44,769 nt of DNA from CAYUHC01 sp964444555. GTDB lineage: Bacteria > Patescibacteriota > Minisyncoccia > Phycocordibacterales > JACOZG01. The DNA lies in assembly GCA_964444555.1 (NCBI GenBank), contig CAYUHC010000005.1, positions 1 through 44,769 of the forward strand. Reading direction: 5' to 3'. Both the position numbers and the translations under genes were made by a program. Positions 29,395-37,405 of this stretch are shown here, piece by piece (position 1 is the stretch's first letter; every line of letters starts with the position of its first letter). The notes beneath the pieces were generated by a model. The model did no database searches. It worked only from the letters and a program-made list of their open reading frames with translations, and was not told the DNA's origin.

Positions 29395-30306
29395 ATGGCC
29401 AATCGGCATTTATCCCGAAGTATTGCTTTGCAGTCACTCTTTGAGTGGGACTTCGCTGGCTACCCAGACCAGCGTTTACCACAAATTTTAGAGCGCGTGA
29501 CGGCCGAGTTTGGTCCGGGTTTAGATGATGATCGTTTTGTTAGGACTCTCGTTTTGGGCATTGCGGAGCGTCGAGAAAAATTAGATTTAATTATTGAGAA
29601 GGCGGCTCCAGAATGGCCGATTCCCCAAATTGCGATTGTTGATCGCAATGTTTTGCGTTTGGGCTTGTTTGAGCTTTTGTTTGCCGACAAAAAGGAGGTG
29701 CCGGCCCGAGTAGCCATCAACGAGGCGATTGAGTTGGCCAAAAGTTTTGGTGGCGAAAATTCTGGACGCTTTGTTAACGGCGTTCTCGGGGCGGTTTATA
29801 AAGAGATGGGCGAGCCGGGCAAAGATGACGTACCCGCCAAAAAAAAGCGGCTTAAGGACGTGCCTTATGACGAGATGCCAGTCGAAAAGTTGGGTGGCGC
29901 CGTCGTCTATTGCCGAGAGGGTCAAGAGATTTTTCTGGCGTTAGAGCACGACATTTTTGGTTATTGGACTTTGCCGAAGGGGCACCTGGAGGATGGCGAA
30001 GAGGTGTCGAGTGGCGCCGAGCGTAAAGTCCGCGAAGAGTTGGGGATTGCGGTGGTGGTGGGCGAGCCGCTCGGGGCGAACGAGTATATCGCGTCCGATC
30101 CCGAGAAAGGCAAAATTCGTAAGCAGGTTAATTATTTTTTGGCCGCCGCCAAGGGCAAGGATCGGTTAAAGTTGGAGGAGGGTAAGGGGGGATTAGATGA
30201 GGTGCGCTGGTTTACCTTGGCCGAAATTCCCGATTTGCGAATGTATGATGATGTGGTACCCTTCATCACCAAGGCAATTAAAAAGTTGATTGCCGCTACC
30301 AAATAA
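29395..30306 (+). CDS. nusB: NusB-Nudix hydrolase fusion protein
   Basis: 303 residues. Residues 1-140 form a complete NusB antitermination domain (start R-H-L-S-R-S-I-A-L-Q-S-L-F-E-W-D, later A-I-N-E-A-I-E-L-A-K-S-F-G and F-V-N-G-V-L-G). After a charged linker (about 140-165) comes a Nudix hydrolase domain (165-303). Its Nudix box reads G-H-L-E-D-G-E ... R-K-V-R-E-E-L-G-I, where the first Glu of the consensus R-E is Lys; the metal-binding E-E pair is kept. NusB binds boxA RNA in rRNA operons. The fused Nudix domain might act on NTPs or dinucleotide signals; the substrate is unknown. The next gene, rnc, starts directly after its stop. Confidence 0.92.
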   Translation: MANRHLSRSIALQSLFEWDFAGYPDQRLPQILERVTAEFGPGLDDDRFVRTLVLGIAERREKLDLIIEKAAPEWPIPQIAIVDRNVLRLGLFELLFADKKEVPARVAINEAIELAKSFGGENSGRFVNGVLGAVYKEMGEPGKDDVPAKKKRLKDVPYDEMPVEKLGGAVVYCREGQEIFLALEHDIFGYWTLPKGHLEDGEEVSSGAERKVREELGIAVVVGEPLGANEYIASDPEKGKIRKQVNYFLAAAKGKDRLKLEEGKGGLDEVRWFTLAEIPDLRMYDDVVPFITKAIKKLIAATK

Positions 30307-31014
30307 GTGGATCCAGATTTTACGACATTTCAACAGCGAGTCGGCGTGACTTTTCGGGAAGCCACGCTTCTTAAGCAGGCCTTTGTCCACCGCTCTTATC
30401 TTAATGAGCATCCCGAAATTAAGTTGGATCACAACGAGCGACTAGAATTTTTGGGCGACGCGATTTTGGAACTAGTCGTGACGGAATATTTGTATAACAA
30501 ATATCCTCGCAAGGCTGAGGGCGAGTTAACGGCGATCCGCGCCGCGCTGGTTAACGCCGACACGCTTGGTCAATTGGCTACGGAAATGGGTTTTAATGAT
30601 TATTTATTATTGTCTCGCGGCGAGGCCAAAGATAATGGTCGGGCGCGACAAGTGATTTTGGCCAATACTTTTGAGGCGGTGGTGGGGGCGATCTATTTGG
30701 ATCAGGGTTATGAGCCAGCCAAACGCTTTATTGCCAACTTTTTGTTTGCCAAGACGGACGAGATTGTGGCCAAGAATCTCTGGGTCGACGCCAAGAGCTA
30801 TTTTCAGGAACGAGCGCAGGCCGATTATGACGCGACTCCTGTTTACCGAGTTTTGTCGGAAACCGGTCCCGATCACAACAAGGTTTTTACCGTTGCGGTG
30901 GCGGTGGGCGCCGAACAGATCGCCGTGGGCCATGGCCCGTCCAAGCAACGAGCCGAACAGGACGCGGCCCGCAATGGCTTAATTAAGCTGGGCTGGGATA
31001 ATTCTCGACCCTAG
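30307..31014 (+). CDS. rnc: Ribonuclease III
   Basis: 235 residues from a GTG directly after the nusB-Nudix stop codon. It cuts double-stranded RNA, including rRNA precursors. The signature N-E-R-L-E-F-L-G-D-A-I-L lies near residue 45, and the second catalytic Glu is in A-N-T-F-E-A-V-V-G-A-I-Y. The C-terminal dsRNA-binding domain (about 160-230) ends in K-Q-R-A-E-Q-D-A-A. Its pairing with a NusB protein puts two rRNA biogenesis functions in one transcript. Confidence 0.96.
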   Translation: MDPDFTTFQQRVGVTFREATLLKQAFVHRSYLNEHPEIKLDHNERLEFLGDAILELVVTEYLYNKYPRKAEGELTAIRAALVNADTLGQLATEMGFNDYLLLSRGEAKDNGRARQVILANTFEAVVGAIYLDQGYEPAKRFIANFLFAKTDEIVAKNLWVDAKSYFQERAQADYDATPVYRVLSETGPDHNKVFTVAVAVGAEQIAVGHGPSKQRAEQDAARNGLIKLGWDNSRP

Positions 31015-31017
31015 TGT

Positions 31018-31023
31018 TACAAT
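31018..31023 (+). promoter_or_regulatory. Extended -10 box of smc
   Basis: TGT-TACAAT, ending 8 bases before the smc ATG. Confidence 0.5.
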
Positions 31024-31031
31024 AAAACCTA

Positions 31032-32276
31032 ATGAGACTCAAGCAACTTGAGCTTTCGGGCTTTAAGTCCTTCGGCAAAAAAACGCTGTTTACTTTCGAC
31101 TCTCCGATCACCGCGATTGTCGGTCCGAACGGATCAGGTAAGTCTAACTGCGCCGAGGCTTTTCGGTGGGTGTTGGGGGAGCGCTCGATGAAGTCTTTGC
31201 GCGGGACTCGGGGGGAAGATTTGATTTTTAACGGCGCGGCGGCGGGCGCGCGCCTTAATCGGGCGGCGGTGGCCTTAACCTTTGATAATCATGATCGCAA
31301 ATTTGCTATCGACTTTGATGAAGTGGTGGTGGGGCGCGAAGTTTATCGTGACGGCGCCAACGCCTATTTGATTAATGGTTCGCCAGTGCGCCATCGCGAC
31401 ATCGTGGAATTGTTGGCTAACGTCTCGCTCGGCTCCTCTGATCATTACATCGTGAGTCAGGGTGATGCTGACCGGATTTTGTCGGCTTCGGCACGAGAGC
31501 GACGCGGAATGATCGAGGATGCTTTGGGTCTGCGGTTGTATCAGTGGAAAATTGAGGAGAGCGAAAAAAAGTTGGAGAAGACCGAAGAAAATATTTCGCA
31601 AGTTGAATCGTTGCGTCGCGAGCTGGCGCCGCATTTAAAATTTTTAAAAAAGCAGGTGGAGAAGATTGAGGCCGCGTCGCGCTTGCGGAGCGAACTAAAG
31701 CAACTTTATTTTGTGTATCTCAATCAGGAGGCAGCTTATCTGGCGTCCGAAGCTGAGTCTTTGGCGGCGGCGCGGCGAGAGCCCGAGGAGGCGGTGAAGC
31801 AGATCAAGCATCGTTTGGCCAGTGCGGTGACTAGTCGGGAGTCCGCGGCGAGTGAGGCGGCCTCGGCGAAGTTAAAAGAAATTGAGACCGAAGCGCGTAA
31901 TTTGGTGGGCGAAAAAGCGGAATTGGAACGGCGCTTGGGGCGGTTGGAGGGAATGATCGAAGTTAAGGAAAGTGTTCTGGTTCGTCGGAGTGAAGCGAGT
32001 GAGCGAGATTTTAGCGTGAGTGAAGTTAAAAATTTGGTTTCGCGGGTGGAGTTGGAATTGGGTTTGGCGGAAAAGATGAGCGACGTGCTTTCGGTGCGAG
32101 GCGTACTGCAGCGCATCCGTTCTTTGGTTTTGGGATTTTTGGCCCAGGGTCAAAGTGAGGCTAATTCGGCCGAGGGCCAGCAAGAGGTCGCTAATCTGAA
32201 GTTGGAGCGAGAGACGGTGTTGGCGCAATTGAGTGCGGCGGCCGAACGCGAAGCGGCCTTAGCGGCCGCGCGGTAG
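31032..32276 (+). CDS. smc: SMC chromosome segregation protein, N-terminal part (ends at in-frame amber)
   Basis: 414 residues up to a TAG at 32274. The N-terminal ATPase half includes Walker A G-P-N-G-S-G-K-S-N (about residues 31-39), Q-loop and the D-R-I-L-S-A-S-A-R-E-R segment. The first coiled coil runs from about residue 165. A short non-coil helical region (about 325-375, S-V-S-E-V-K-N-L-V-S) takes the place where a hinge would be expected, followed by more coil. The frame continues without shift beyond the TAG into the C-terminal half, so one nucleotide change (CAG to TAG) could explain the break. With the downstream part, the protein would be about 745 residues, much shorter than the usual 1100-1200. 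Confidence 0.88.
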   Translation: MRLKQLELSGFKSFGKKTLFTFDSPITAIVGPNGSGKSNCAEAFRWVLGERSMKSLRGTRGEDLIFNGAAAGARLNRAAVALTFDNHDRKFAIDFDEVVVGREVYRDGANAYLINGSPVRHRDIVELLANVSLGSSDHYIVSQGDADRILSASARERRGMIEDALGLRLYQWKIEESEKKLEKTEENISQVESLRRELAPHLKFLKKQVEKIEAASRLRSELKQLYFVYLNQEAAYLASEAESLAAARREPEEAVKQIKHRLASAVTSRESAASEAASAKLKEIETEARNLVGEKAELERRLGRLEGMIEVKESVLVRRSEASERDFSVSEVKNLVSRVELELGLAEKMSDVLSVRGVLQRIRSLVLGFLAQGQSEANSAEGQQEVANLKLERETVLAQLSAAAEREAALAAAR

Positions 32277-32288
32277 GCCGCCGCGGCG

Positions 32289-33269
32289 GTGTTGGCCCAG
32301 GAGGCCGCCGCGGCCCGCGAAGCGGAGCGCGAGACCTACGAGTTGCGAGCCCAACTGCGCGAGCTAGAGGCGTTATTGGCGGCTCTGGCTTTGCGAGAAG
32401 ATCGCTGGCGCTTGGAGCAGGAAAGTTTTGAACGAGAAGTGGCCGAAGGCGCTGTTTTGGTAGATCACGAAATTAAACGTTATCGCGATTTTCGTTTGCC
32501 AGACTTTGCTTTGGGCGCGCGCGAGGAGCAAGAAGAACGTCGCCGCTCGCTGGAGCGTCTCAAGATCCGGCTTGAGGATATGGGCGTGGAATCTGGCGAT
32601 GTGCTAAAAGAATTTACCGAGACGACAGAACGTGATCAATTTTTAGCCAAAGAGATTGCCGATTTGGAAGCCAGTCGATTGTCTTTGGAGCAGGTGATTA
32701 AGGAGTTGCGACAAAAAATCGAGCAGGAGTTTAACGCCGGCATCGCGAAAATCAATCACCATTTTCAAGAATTTTTTAAGGTGATGTTTGGCGGTGGTAG
32801 CGCGGAGTTAAATTTGGTTAAAGAAAAAACTCGGTCGCAAATGGTGTCGGAAGATGAGGAGCTTTCTGGTTTGATGGGTGGGGTTGGTCTGGCAACTGAC
32901 GAGGAGGAGATTAAGTGGGGGATCGAAATTGCTGTTAACTTGCCGCGGAAAAAAATTCGCGCTTTGGAAATGCTCTCTGGTGGTGAGCGGGCTTTGACCT
33001 CGATTGCTCTGCTTTTTGCGATGAGCCAGGTTAATCCGCCACCCTTTTTAATTCTTGATGAGACGGATGCGGCGCTTGATGAATCAAATTCGCGCAAGTA
33101 CGGCGAGATGGTTTCTAGTCTGGCTGAGCACTCCCAATTAATTTTGATTACCCACAACCGCGAGACGATGAGTCGGGCTGGCGTGCTCTATGGCGTGACG
33201 ATGGGCTCGGACGGGATGTCTAAACTACTCTCGATCAAGTTTGACGAAGCCACTTCTTTTGCCAAGTAG
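32289..33269 (+). CDS. smc: SMC chromosome segregation protein, C-terminal part
   Basis: 326 residues from the GTG at 32289, the first usual start codon after the amber at 32274; the same frame is open from 32277. It carries the descending coiled coil (residues 1-150), then the C-terminal ATPase lobe with the ABC signature L-S-G-G-E-R-A-L (near residue 232) and Walker B F-L-I-L-D-E-T-D-A-A-L-D. No Shine-Dalgarno sequence or -10 box precedes 32289, so separate translation is doubtful. Either the gene is a pseudogene, the TAG is read through, or the base is an error or strain variant. Confidence 0.85.
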   Translation: MLAQEAAAAREAERETYELRAQLRELEALLAALALREDRWRLEQESFEREVAEGAVLVDHEIKRYRDFRLPDFALGAREEQEERRRSLERLKIRLEDMGVESGDVLKEFTETTERDQFLAKEIADLEASRLSLEQVIKELRQKIEQEFNAGIAKINHHFQEFFKVMFGGGSAELNLVKEKTRSQMVSEDEELSGLMGGVGLATDEEEIKWGIEIAVNLPRKKIRALEMLSGGERALTSIALLFAMSQVNPPPFLILDETDAALDESNSRKYGEMVSSLAEHSQLILITHNRETMSRAGVLYGVTMGSDGMSKLLSIKFDEATSFAK

Positions 33270-33286
33270 GAATCTATTTGACTTTA

Positions 33287-33292
33287 TATAAT
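33287..33292 (+). promoter_or_regulatory. Possible -10 box of the beta-helix gene
   Basis: TATAAT 170 bases before the start codon, just after the SMC gene. A leader of about 160 bases would follow. The -35 is unclear. Confidence 0.35.
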
Positions 33293-33304
33293 CATGTGTT
33301 AGTT

Positions 33305-33343
33305 TATCTGCCGGTGGCGAGTAAGGATGCTCGCCCACAGATA
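33305..33343 (+). other. Structured leader hairpin upstream of the beta-helix gene
   Basis: TATCTG pairs with CAGATA and GGCGAG with CTCGCC around a TAAGGATG loop. It lacks a T run, so it is not a terminator. It is placed in the long untranslated leader of the secreted protein gene. Confidence 0.5.
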
Positions 33344-33461
33344 GCACCTTGATAAGCTGGAAGAAAGGAGCGCTGGATTAAACGGAGTAGTTGAGGGAGA
33401 GAGGACTCGACAGGCGCGGTGCCGGTTGAGTAGATTGCGGTCTTAGTTAAGAAAGGGCTTC

Positions 33462-35036
33462 ATGATGAAGCGGTTCGGAATTGGTCTGATGATTTTGGCT
33501 TTGGGAAGTTCTGGTTTGTCGGCGGCGACGGTTTACGTGGACGCGGGCGCCAGTGGCGCTAACGACGGCAGTTCGTGGGCCAATGCCTACACCTCGCTTT
33601 CGGCGGCGATCACGGCCGCGACGGCTGGCGACGAGCTGTGGGTCAAGGCCGGGACGTACTATCCCGGGACGCTGCGGGCCGACAAGTTTACTGTTTCCAA
33701 GAACCTGACCATTTACGGCGGGTTCGCGGGGACGGAAACTTCGGCGTCCGAGCGCAGTCCATCGACCAATGTCACCACCCTAAGTGGCGACATTGGCACT
33801 CCAAACGACGCGAGCGATAATTCGTATAACGTCGTTTATCTGACAGCCGGCACGGTAACGATCGAGGGCTTCACTATCAAGGGTGCTCGATCGCAGACCA
33901 GCTCTGATGTTGGTGGTGGCTTGCGCGTCTCCGGCGCCTCGACGACGGCGATCATTCGCTACTGTAAGTTTGTGGACAATCAGGCTGGGCTGAACAATGG
34001 CAGCGGCGGTGGTGCGGCGGTTTCCGGTCCGGGGACGATTGTCGAAGAGTGTATCTTCGATCAAAATCGTGCCAATCGCGGGGCTGGGCTTGTGGTGGGG
34101 GTGAGCGGTACCTCTGGCAGTCCGCCGCTCATTAAAAACTGCTCCTTTCGCTACAACGAGACAAGCAGTAATGGCTTTGGTGGCGGCGCTTCGACGACGT
34201 TGTTTTCCGGATCAACGCTGTCGGCCGTCTTTAACGGTTGTTCGTTTTACAACAACGACGCCGGAAGCAGTAATCTCAACAGTAACGGCGGAGGACTGTC
34301 GCTCTCTACCCCGGCCAGCATCATCGGTTGTTCCTTCGACTCCAATGTGGCCGGTGCTCGTGGCGGCGCTGTTCACGCTTCTACGTATCCACTGACGGTG
34401 ACTGGTTGTACCTTTAACAACAACCTGGCGCTGGGTGGCTATGGCGGGGCGATTAACTTCTCGAGCAGCAGTTATATTACGATCGATCGCTGCTATTTCC
34501 TCTTCAATTCTGCCTTTACCGGTTCGCCGTTTCCGGGCGCTGGTGGTGGATTGGCCTTGTCTTTGACCACGGGCACTTCACCAGATTCTACGGTTTCTAA
34601 TTGCCTCTTTTGGGGCAACTGGTCGGATGACGGCGGTAACGCGGTTTGGACGTCGCAAGGCCTTCGGCTGAGCGGCAATACCTTCTATGAGCAGGACGGC
34701 GGCGGCAAGACGATTGGGTACGGGATTACAAACTCGTCTCGTGTCAAAGTCCAAAACTCGATTCTCTGGGGTAATTACGGCACCGGTGATCTCACGTCGG
34801 CTTCGTACCTGGACGTCGAGTACAGCGCTGTCGAAGGCGGTTGGAGCGGGACGGGGAATATCTCCAGCGATCCCTTGCTCGTGAGCGACTTCCCGGATTC
34901 GCTCAACTGGTGGCCAGACACTGGTTCGCCAGCCATCGGTGCCGGGAGTAACTCGCTTACTGTTGGCAGTTTGGATTTGGCCGGCAATAGCCGGACAGTC
35001 TCGACGGTCGACATGGGCGCGATCGAGGCCCAGTAA
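33462..35036 (+). CDS. Secreted right-handed beta-helix protein with C-terminal choice-of-anchor Q-like domain
   Basis: 524 residues. Signal peptide at residues 1-21 (I-G-L-M-I-L-A-L-G-S-S-G-L-S-A-A). The start V-Y-V-D-A-G-A-S-G-A-N-D-G-S-S-W is typical of pectate-lyase-like or Pmp-like parallel beta-helix proteins. Many short coils follow with G-G-G-(L/A) and C-x-F-x-x-N patterns. The C-terminal part (D-T-G-S-P-A-I-G-A-G, later D-L-A-G-N-S-R and V-D-M-G-A-I-E) matches choice-of-anchor Q domains. It is likely a surface adhesin or a polysaccharide-binding protein. It lacks an obvious LPXTG or PEP-CTERM anchor. The ATG at 33462 follows GAAAGGG. Confidence 0.85.
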   Translation: MMKRFGIGLMILALGSSGLSAATVYVDAGASGANDGSSWANAYTSLSAAITAATAGDELWVKAGTYYPGTLRADKFTVSKNLTIYGGFAGTETSASERSPSTNVTTLSGDIGTPNDASDNSYNVVYLTAGTVTIEGFTIKGARSQTSSDVGGGLRVSGASTTAIIRYCKFVDNQAGLNNGSGGGAAVSGPGTIVEECIFDQNRANRGAGLVVGVSGTSGSPPLIKNCSFRYNETSSNGFGGGASTTLFSGSTLSAVFNGCSFYNNDAGSSNLNSNGGGLSLSTPASIIGCSFDSNVAGARGGAVHASTYPLTVTGCTFNNNLALGGYGGAINFSSSSYITIDRCYFLFNSAFTGSPFPGAGGGLALSLTTGTSPDSTVSNCLFWGNWSDDGGNAVWTSQGLRLSGNTFYEQDGGGKTIGYGITNSSRVKVQNSILWGNYGTGDLTSASYLDVEYSAVEGGWSGTGNISSDPLLVSDFPDSLNWWPDTGSPAIGAGSNSLTVGSLDLAGNSRTVSTVDMGAIEAQ

Positions 35037-35067
35037 GTTTGATCTGTAGTTCTTTGGTTTCTTTTCG

Positions 35068-35095
35068 CCCCGCGAGCAACTGCTCGCGGGGTTTT
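35068..35095 (+). terminator. Rho-independent terminator of the beta-helix gene
   Basis: CCCCGCGAGCA-AC-TGCTCGCGGGG, an 11-bp perfect stem followed by TTTT. It ends directly before the convergent RNase R stop codon. Confidence 0.88.
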
Positions 35096-37027
35096 CTATA
35101 CAAAGACGAAGTCGAGAAGGCGCTCTTTAAGATCGGCGCGAGTTAGTTTAATGCGGACGGAGTCGCCGAGACGGAAGCGTCGACCAGTATTTTTGCCCAC
35201 CATGGCATATTTTTTTTCATCAAAGAGATAGTAGTCGTCAGAGAGCTCGGTAAGACGTACCATTCCTTCGGCCAAGGTTTCTTGCTCTTGGACGTAGATG
35301 CCCCACTTGGCAAGACCGGAGATGACACCATCAAAAACGGTACCGATTTTGTCACTTAAAAATTCGATTTGTTTGTAGCGAATGGATTCGCGTTCGGCGT
35401 CTTGAGCTGCCAATTCGCGTTGAGAGGCGTGGATGGCGAGCGTGTCGACTTGGGCCAACATTTCTTTGCTCGGATTTTGGCCGCGAAGATAAAAGTCTAG
35501 CAAGCGATGGACCAAAACATCCGGATAGCGACGGATTGGCGAGGTAAAGTGGGTGTAGTGAGCAAAGGCCAAACCGTAGTGGCCAATGTTTTTCATCGCG
35601 TAGACAGCCTTGGCCATACTGCGCATGGTGGCTGTTTGGATCATCACTTCTTCCGGCGTACCCTCTACGTCGGCAAGGAGGGCGTTTAGGCTTTTGGCGG
35701 AAACGCCTTCGTCTTCGAGTTTTAGTTTATAACCCAGTGGCGCGATAAATTCCGCCAGTTGTTTGAGCTTTTCCCGATCGGGCAGATCGTGGATGCGATA
35801 GATAAAGCTCTTGGGATCGTCTTTAACGATTTTAGAAACGTATTCGGCGACCTTGCGGTTGGCTAGTAGCATAAAATCTTCCACCAGGAGATGCGAATCA
35901 GTTCGTTCTTTTTTGATCACGCCGAGGGGTTTGCCGGCGGGGTCGAGTTTAAATTTAATTTCCGTGGTCTCAAAGGCGATTGCTCCGGCGGCCATTTTTT
36001 CGGCGCGTAATTTGTAGGCTAGCTTATTTAGAGCGGTTAGTTCTTCGTGATATAAGCCACTTGGGTTATTGAGCGATTCCTGAGCTTCTTCGTAAGTAAA
36101 GCGTTTGTTGGAGTGGATAATTGTCCGACCGAACCACTGGTCGACGATTGCGCCGGCGTCGCTAAAGGTAAAGATGGCCGAGAAAGCGAGTTTGTCGGTG
36201 TTGGGATTAAGACTGCAGAGATCGTTGGAGAGGACTTCCGGCAACATTGGGATGGTTCGATCCACGAGATAAATAGAGGTGGCGCGTTTGATTGCTTCGT
36301 TATCAAGGGCGGTGCCCGGGCGGACGTAGTGAGCGACGTCGGCAATGTGGACGCCAACTTCGACGGTTCCATTATCTAGACGACGAAAGGAGAGAGCGTC
36401 ATCAAAGTCTTTGGCGTCAAAAGGGTCGATGGTAAAGGTGAGGATCTCGCGACAGTCGCGGCGCGCCTCAGCTTCGGCGGCCAGATCCTCGGCCGCCGTT
36501 TTTTTGAGCGCCGCGGCCTCAGCTTCGACGGTAGCGGGGAAGCCGGGTCGAAAACCCTTTTCGTAGATAATCGCCTGCATCTCGGTGCCGTGTTGGCCCG
36601 GTTCGCCGATGACGAGGAGAACTTCGCCGATCGGATCTTTTTTGGGATCAGTCCAACTGGTAATCGCCGCCAGCACCTTGAGGCCGGGGGTGGCGCCCGC
36701 GAGCTTGTCGTTGGGAATGAGAATGTCCTTATAAACGCGCTTGTCGTCGGGGACTAAAAAATGGAAGCCGTTTTCTTGCTCAATCACGCCCACAAATTCC
36801 ATTTTTTTGCGAGTGATAATTTCAACAATCTCTCCCGTGCGCAAGCCATCTGGTGTTTCGGGGTGGAGGAGCACCCGGACGGTATCACCGGGCAAGCCAG
36901 TGTTTAAGAAGTTGGGGTCAATTTCGACTGATTCGTTGGGATCGGCTTTCTCGCCGGCGGGCTTAAGTGGGGAAACGTAGCCGATGCCTTTCGTGGAAAG
37001 TTTAAGCGTACCTTCGAGCTGATTCAT
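35096..37027 (-). CDS. rnr: Ribonuclease R (RNase II/R family 3'-5' exoribonuclease)
   Basis: 643 residues from the ATG at 37027 (M-N-Q-L-E-G-T-L). The frame stays open upstream to 37267 but lies beyond the promoter and overlaps another gene. N-terminal cold-shock-like domains occupy about residues 1-165. The catalytic RNB domain begins with F-T-I-D-P-F-D-A-K-D-F-D-D-A near residue 200 and ends with H-F-T-S-P-I-R-R-Y-P-D near residue 510. The C-terminal S1 domain (570-643) contains G-V-I-S-G-L-A-K-W-G-I-Y-V. It degrades structured RNA from the 3' end. The C-terminal basic tail of E. coli RNase R is absent. Confidence 0.94.
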   Translation of the reverse strand: MNQLEGTLKLSTKGIGYVSPLKPAGEKADPNESVEIDPNFLNTGLPGDTVRVLLHPETPDGLRTGEIVEIITRKKMEFVGVIEQENGFHFLVPDDKRVYKDILIPNDKLAGATPGLKVLAAITSWTDPKKDPIGEVLLVIGEPGQHGTEMQAIIYEKGFRPGFPATVEAEAAALKKTAAEDLAAEAEARRDCREILTFTIDPFDAKDFDDALSFRRLDNGTVEVGVHIADVAHYVRPGTALDNEAIKRATSIYLVDRTIPMLPEVLSNDLCSLNPNTDKLAFSAIFTFSDAGAIVDQWFGRTIIHSNKRFTYEEAQESLNNPSGLYHEELTALNKLAYKLRAEKMAAGAIAFETTEIKFKLDPAGKPLGVIKKERTDSHLLVEDFMLLANRKVAEYVSKIVKDDPKSFIYRIHDLPDREKLKQLAEFIAPLGYKLKLEDEGVSAKSLNALLADVEGTPEEVMIQTATMRSMAKAVYAMKNIGHYGLAFAHYTHFTSPIRRYPDVLVHRLLDFYLRGQNPSKEMLAQVDTLAIHASQRELAAQDAERESIRYKQIEFLSDKIGTVFDGVISGLAKWGIYVQEQETLAEGMVRLTELSDDYYLFDEKKYAMVGKNTGRRFRLGDSVRIKLTRADLKERLLDFVFV

Positions 37028-37036
37028 TTGGAGCGC

Positions 37037-37042
37037 AGTATA
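37037..37042 (-). promoter_or_regulatory. Extended -10 box of rnr
   Basis: Minus-strand TGC-TATACT, ending 9 bases before the ATG at 37027. The T run of the upstream terminator overlaps the -35 position. Confidence 0.55.
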
Positions 37043-37056
37043 GCATGGGTTAGTCA

Positions 37057-37101
37057 TAAAAAAAGCCCGGTAGCGCGTGATTGATACGACACTACCGAGC
37101 T
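37057..37101 (-). terminator. Terminator of the small minus-strand orphan gene
   Basis: Minus-strand AGCTCGGTAG and CTACCGGGCT form a 10-bp stem with one G-T pair and an 18-base loop, followed by T7. Confidence 0.75.
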
Positions 37102-37133
37102 TGACGGGGGATCGAAACAGATCGGGGTTTAGT

Positions 37134-37328
37134 TTACTGGTACGGCTGGCCGAGCAGTTCCGCCTGCTCGGACTCGATGACTTGGAGCGGGGTGGTCTTA
37201 ACCGGGCGACCCAGTCGACCGATGGGGCGGATGACCGGGATCTCAAGAGTCGGGTCGAACAACCCACTCATTGAGATTTCGAAGCCGGGGTAACCAGGAA
37301 CTCCTTCTCCTGGCTGGTTTTGGATCAT
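37134..37328 (-). CDS. Small orphan protein, 64 residues, Pro/Gly-rich
   Basis: Minus-strand frame starting M-I-Q-N-Q-P-G-E-G-V-P-G-Y-P-G, then L-F-D-P-T-L-E-I-P-V-I-R-P-I-G-R-L-G-R-P and ending L-L-G-Q-P-Y-Q. Rich in Pro and Gly, no Cys and no membrane helix; not recognised. A strong Shine-Dalgarno sequence (AAGGAAGGTG) precedes the ATG at 37328, and a terminator with T7 follows at 37057-37101. A possible promoter (TGC-TAGAGT, minus strand) lies about 25 bases upstream of the Shine-Dalgarno sequence. Divergent to rpsP. Confidence 0.65.
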   Translation of the reverse strand: MIQNQPGEGVPGYPGFEISMSGLFDPTLEIPVIRPIGRLGRPVKTTPLQVIESEQAELLGQPYQ

Positions 37329-37366
37329 AATGATCACCTTCCTTTCTGTTTCCAACTCTAGCACAT

Positions 37367-37395
37367 TTGACCATTTTTCGCCAGTCTGATACTAT
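37367..37395 (+). promoter_or_regulatory. Promoter of rpsP
   Basis: TTGACC, a 17-base spacer and TACTAT; the -10 ends 10 bases before the rpsP ATG at 37406. Confidence 0.65.
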
Positions 37396-37405
37396 CACTG
37401 GCACT

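Noticed and set aside
32274..32276. Recoding of UAG as a sense codon to explain the SMC break
   Set aside because: UAG ends other genes in the window (for example rpmE, gyrB and khpA) and RF1 is encoded at 15505-16497, so general recoding is unlikely.
37028..37267. 80-codon N-terminal extension of RNase R
   Set aside because: It crosses the rnr promoter, a terminator and another gene; RNase R starts at M-N-Q-L-E-G.
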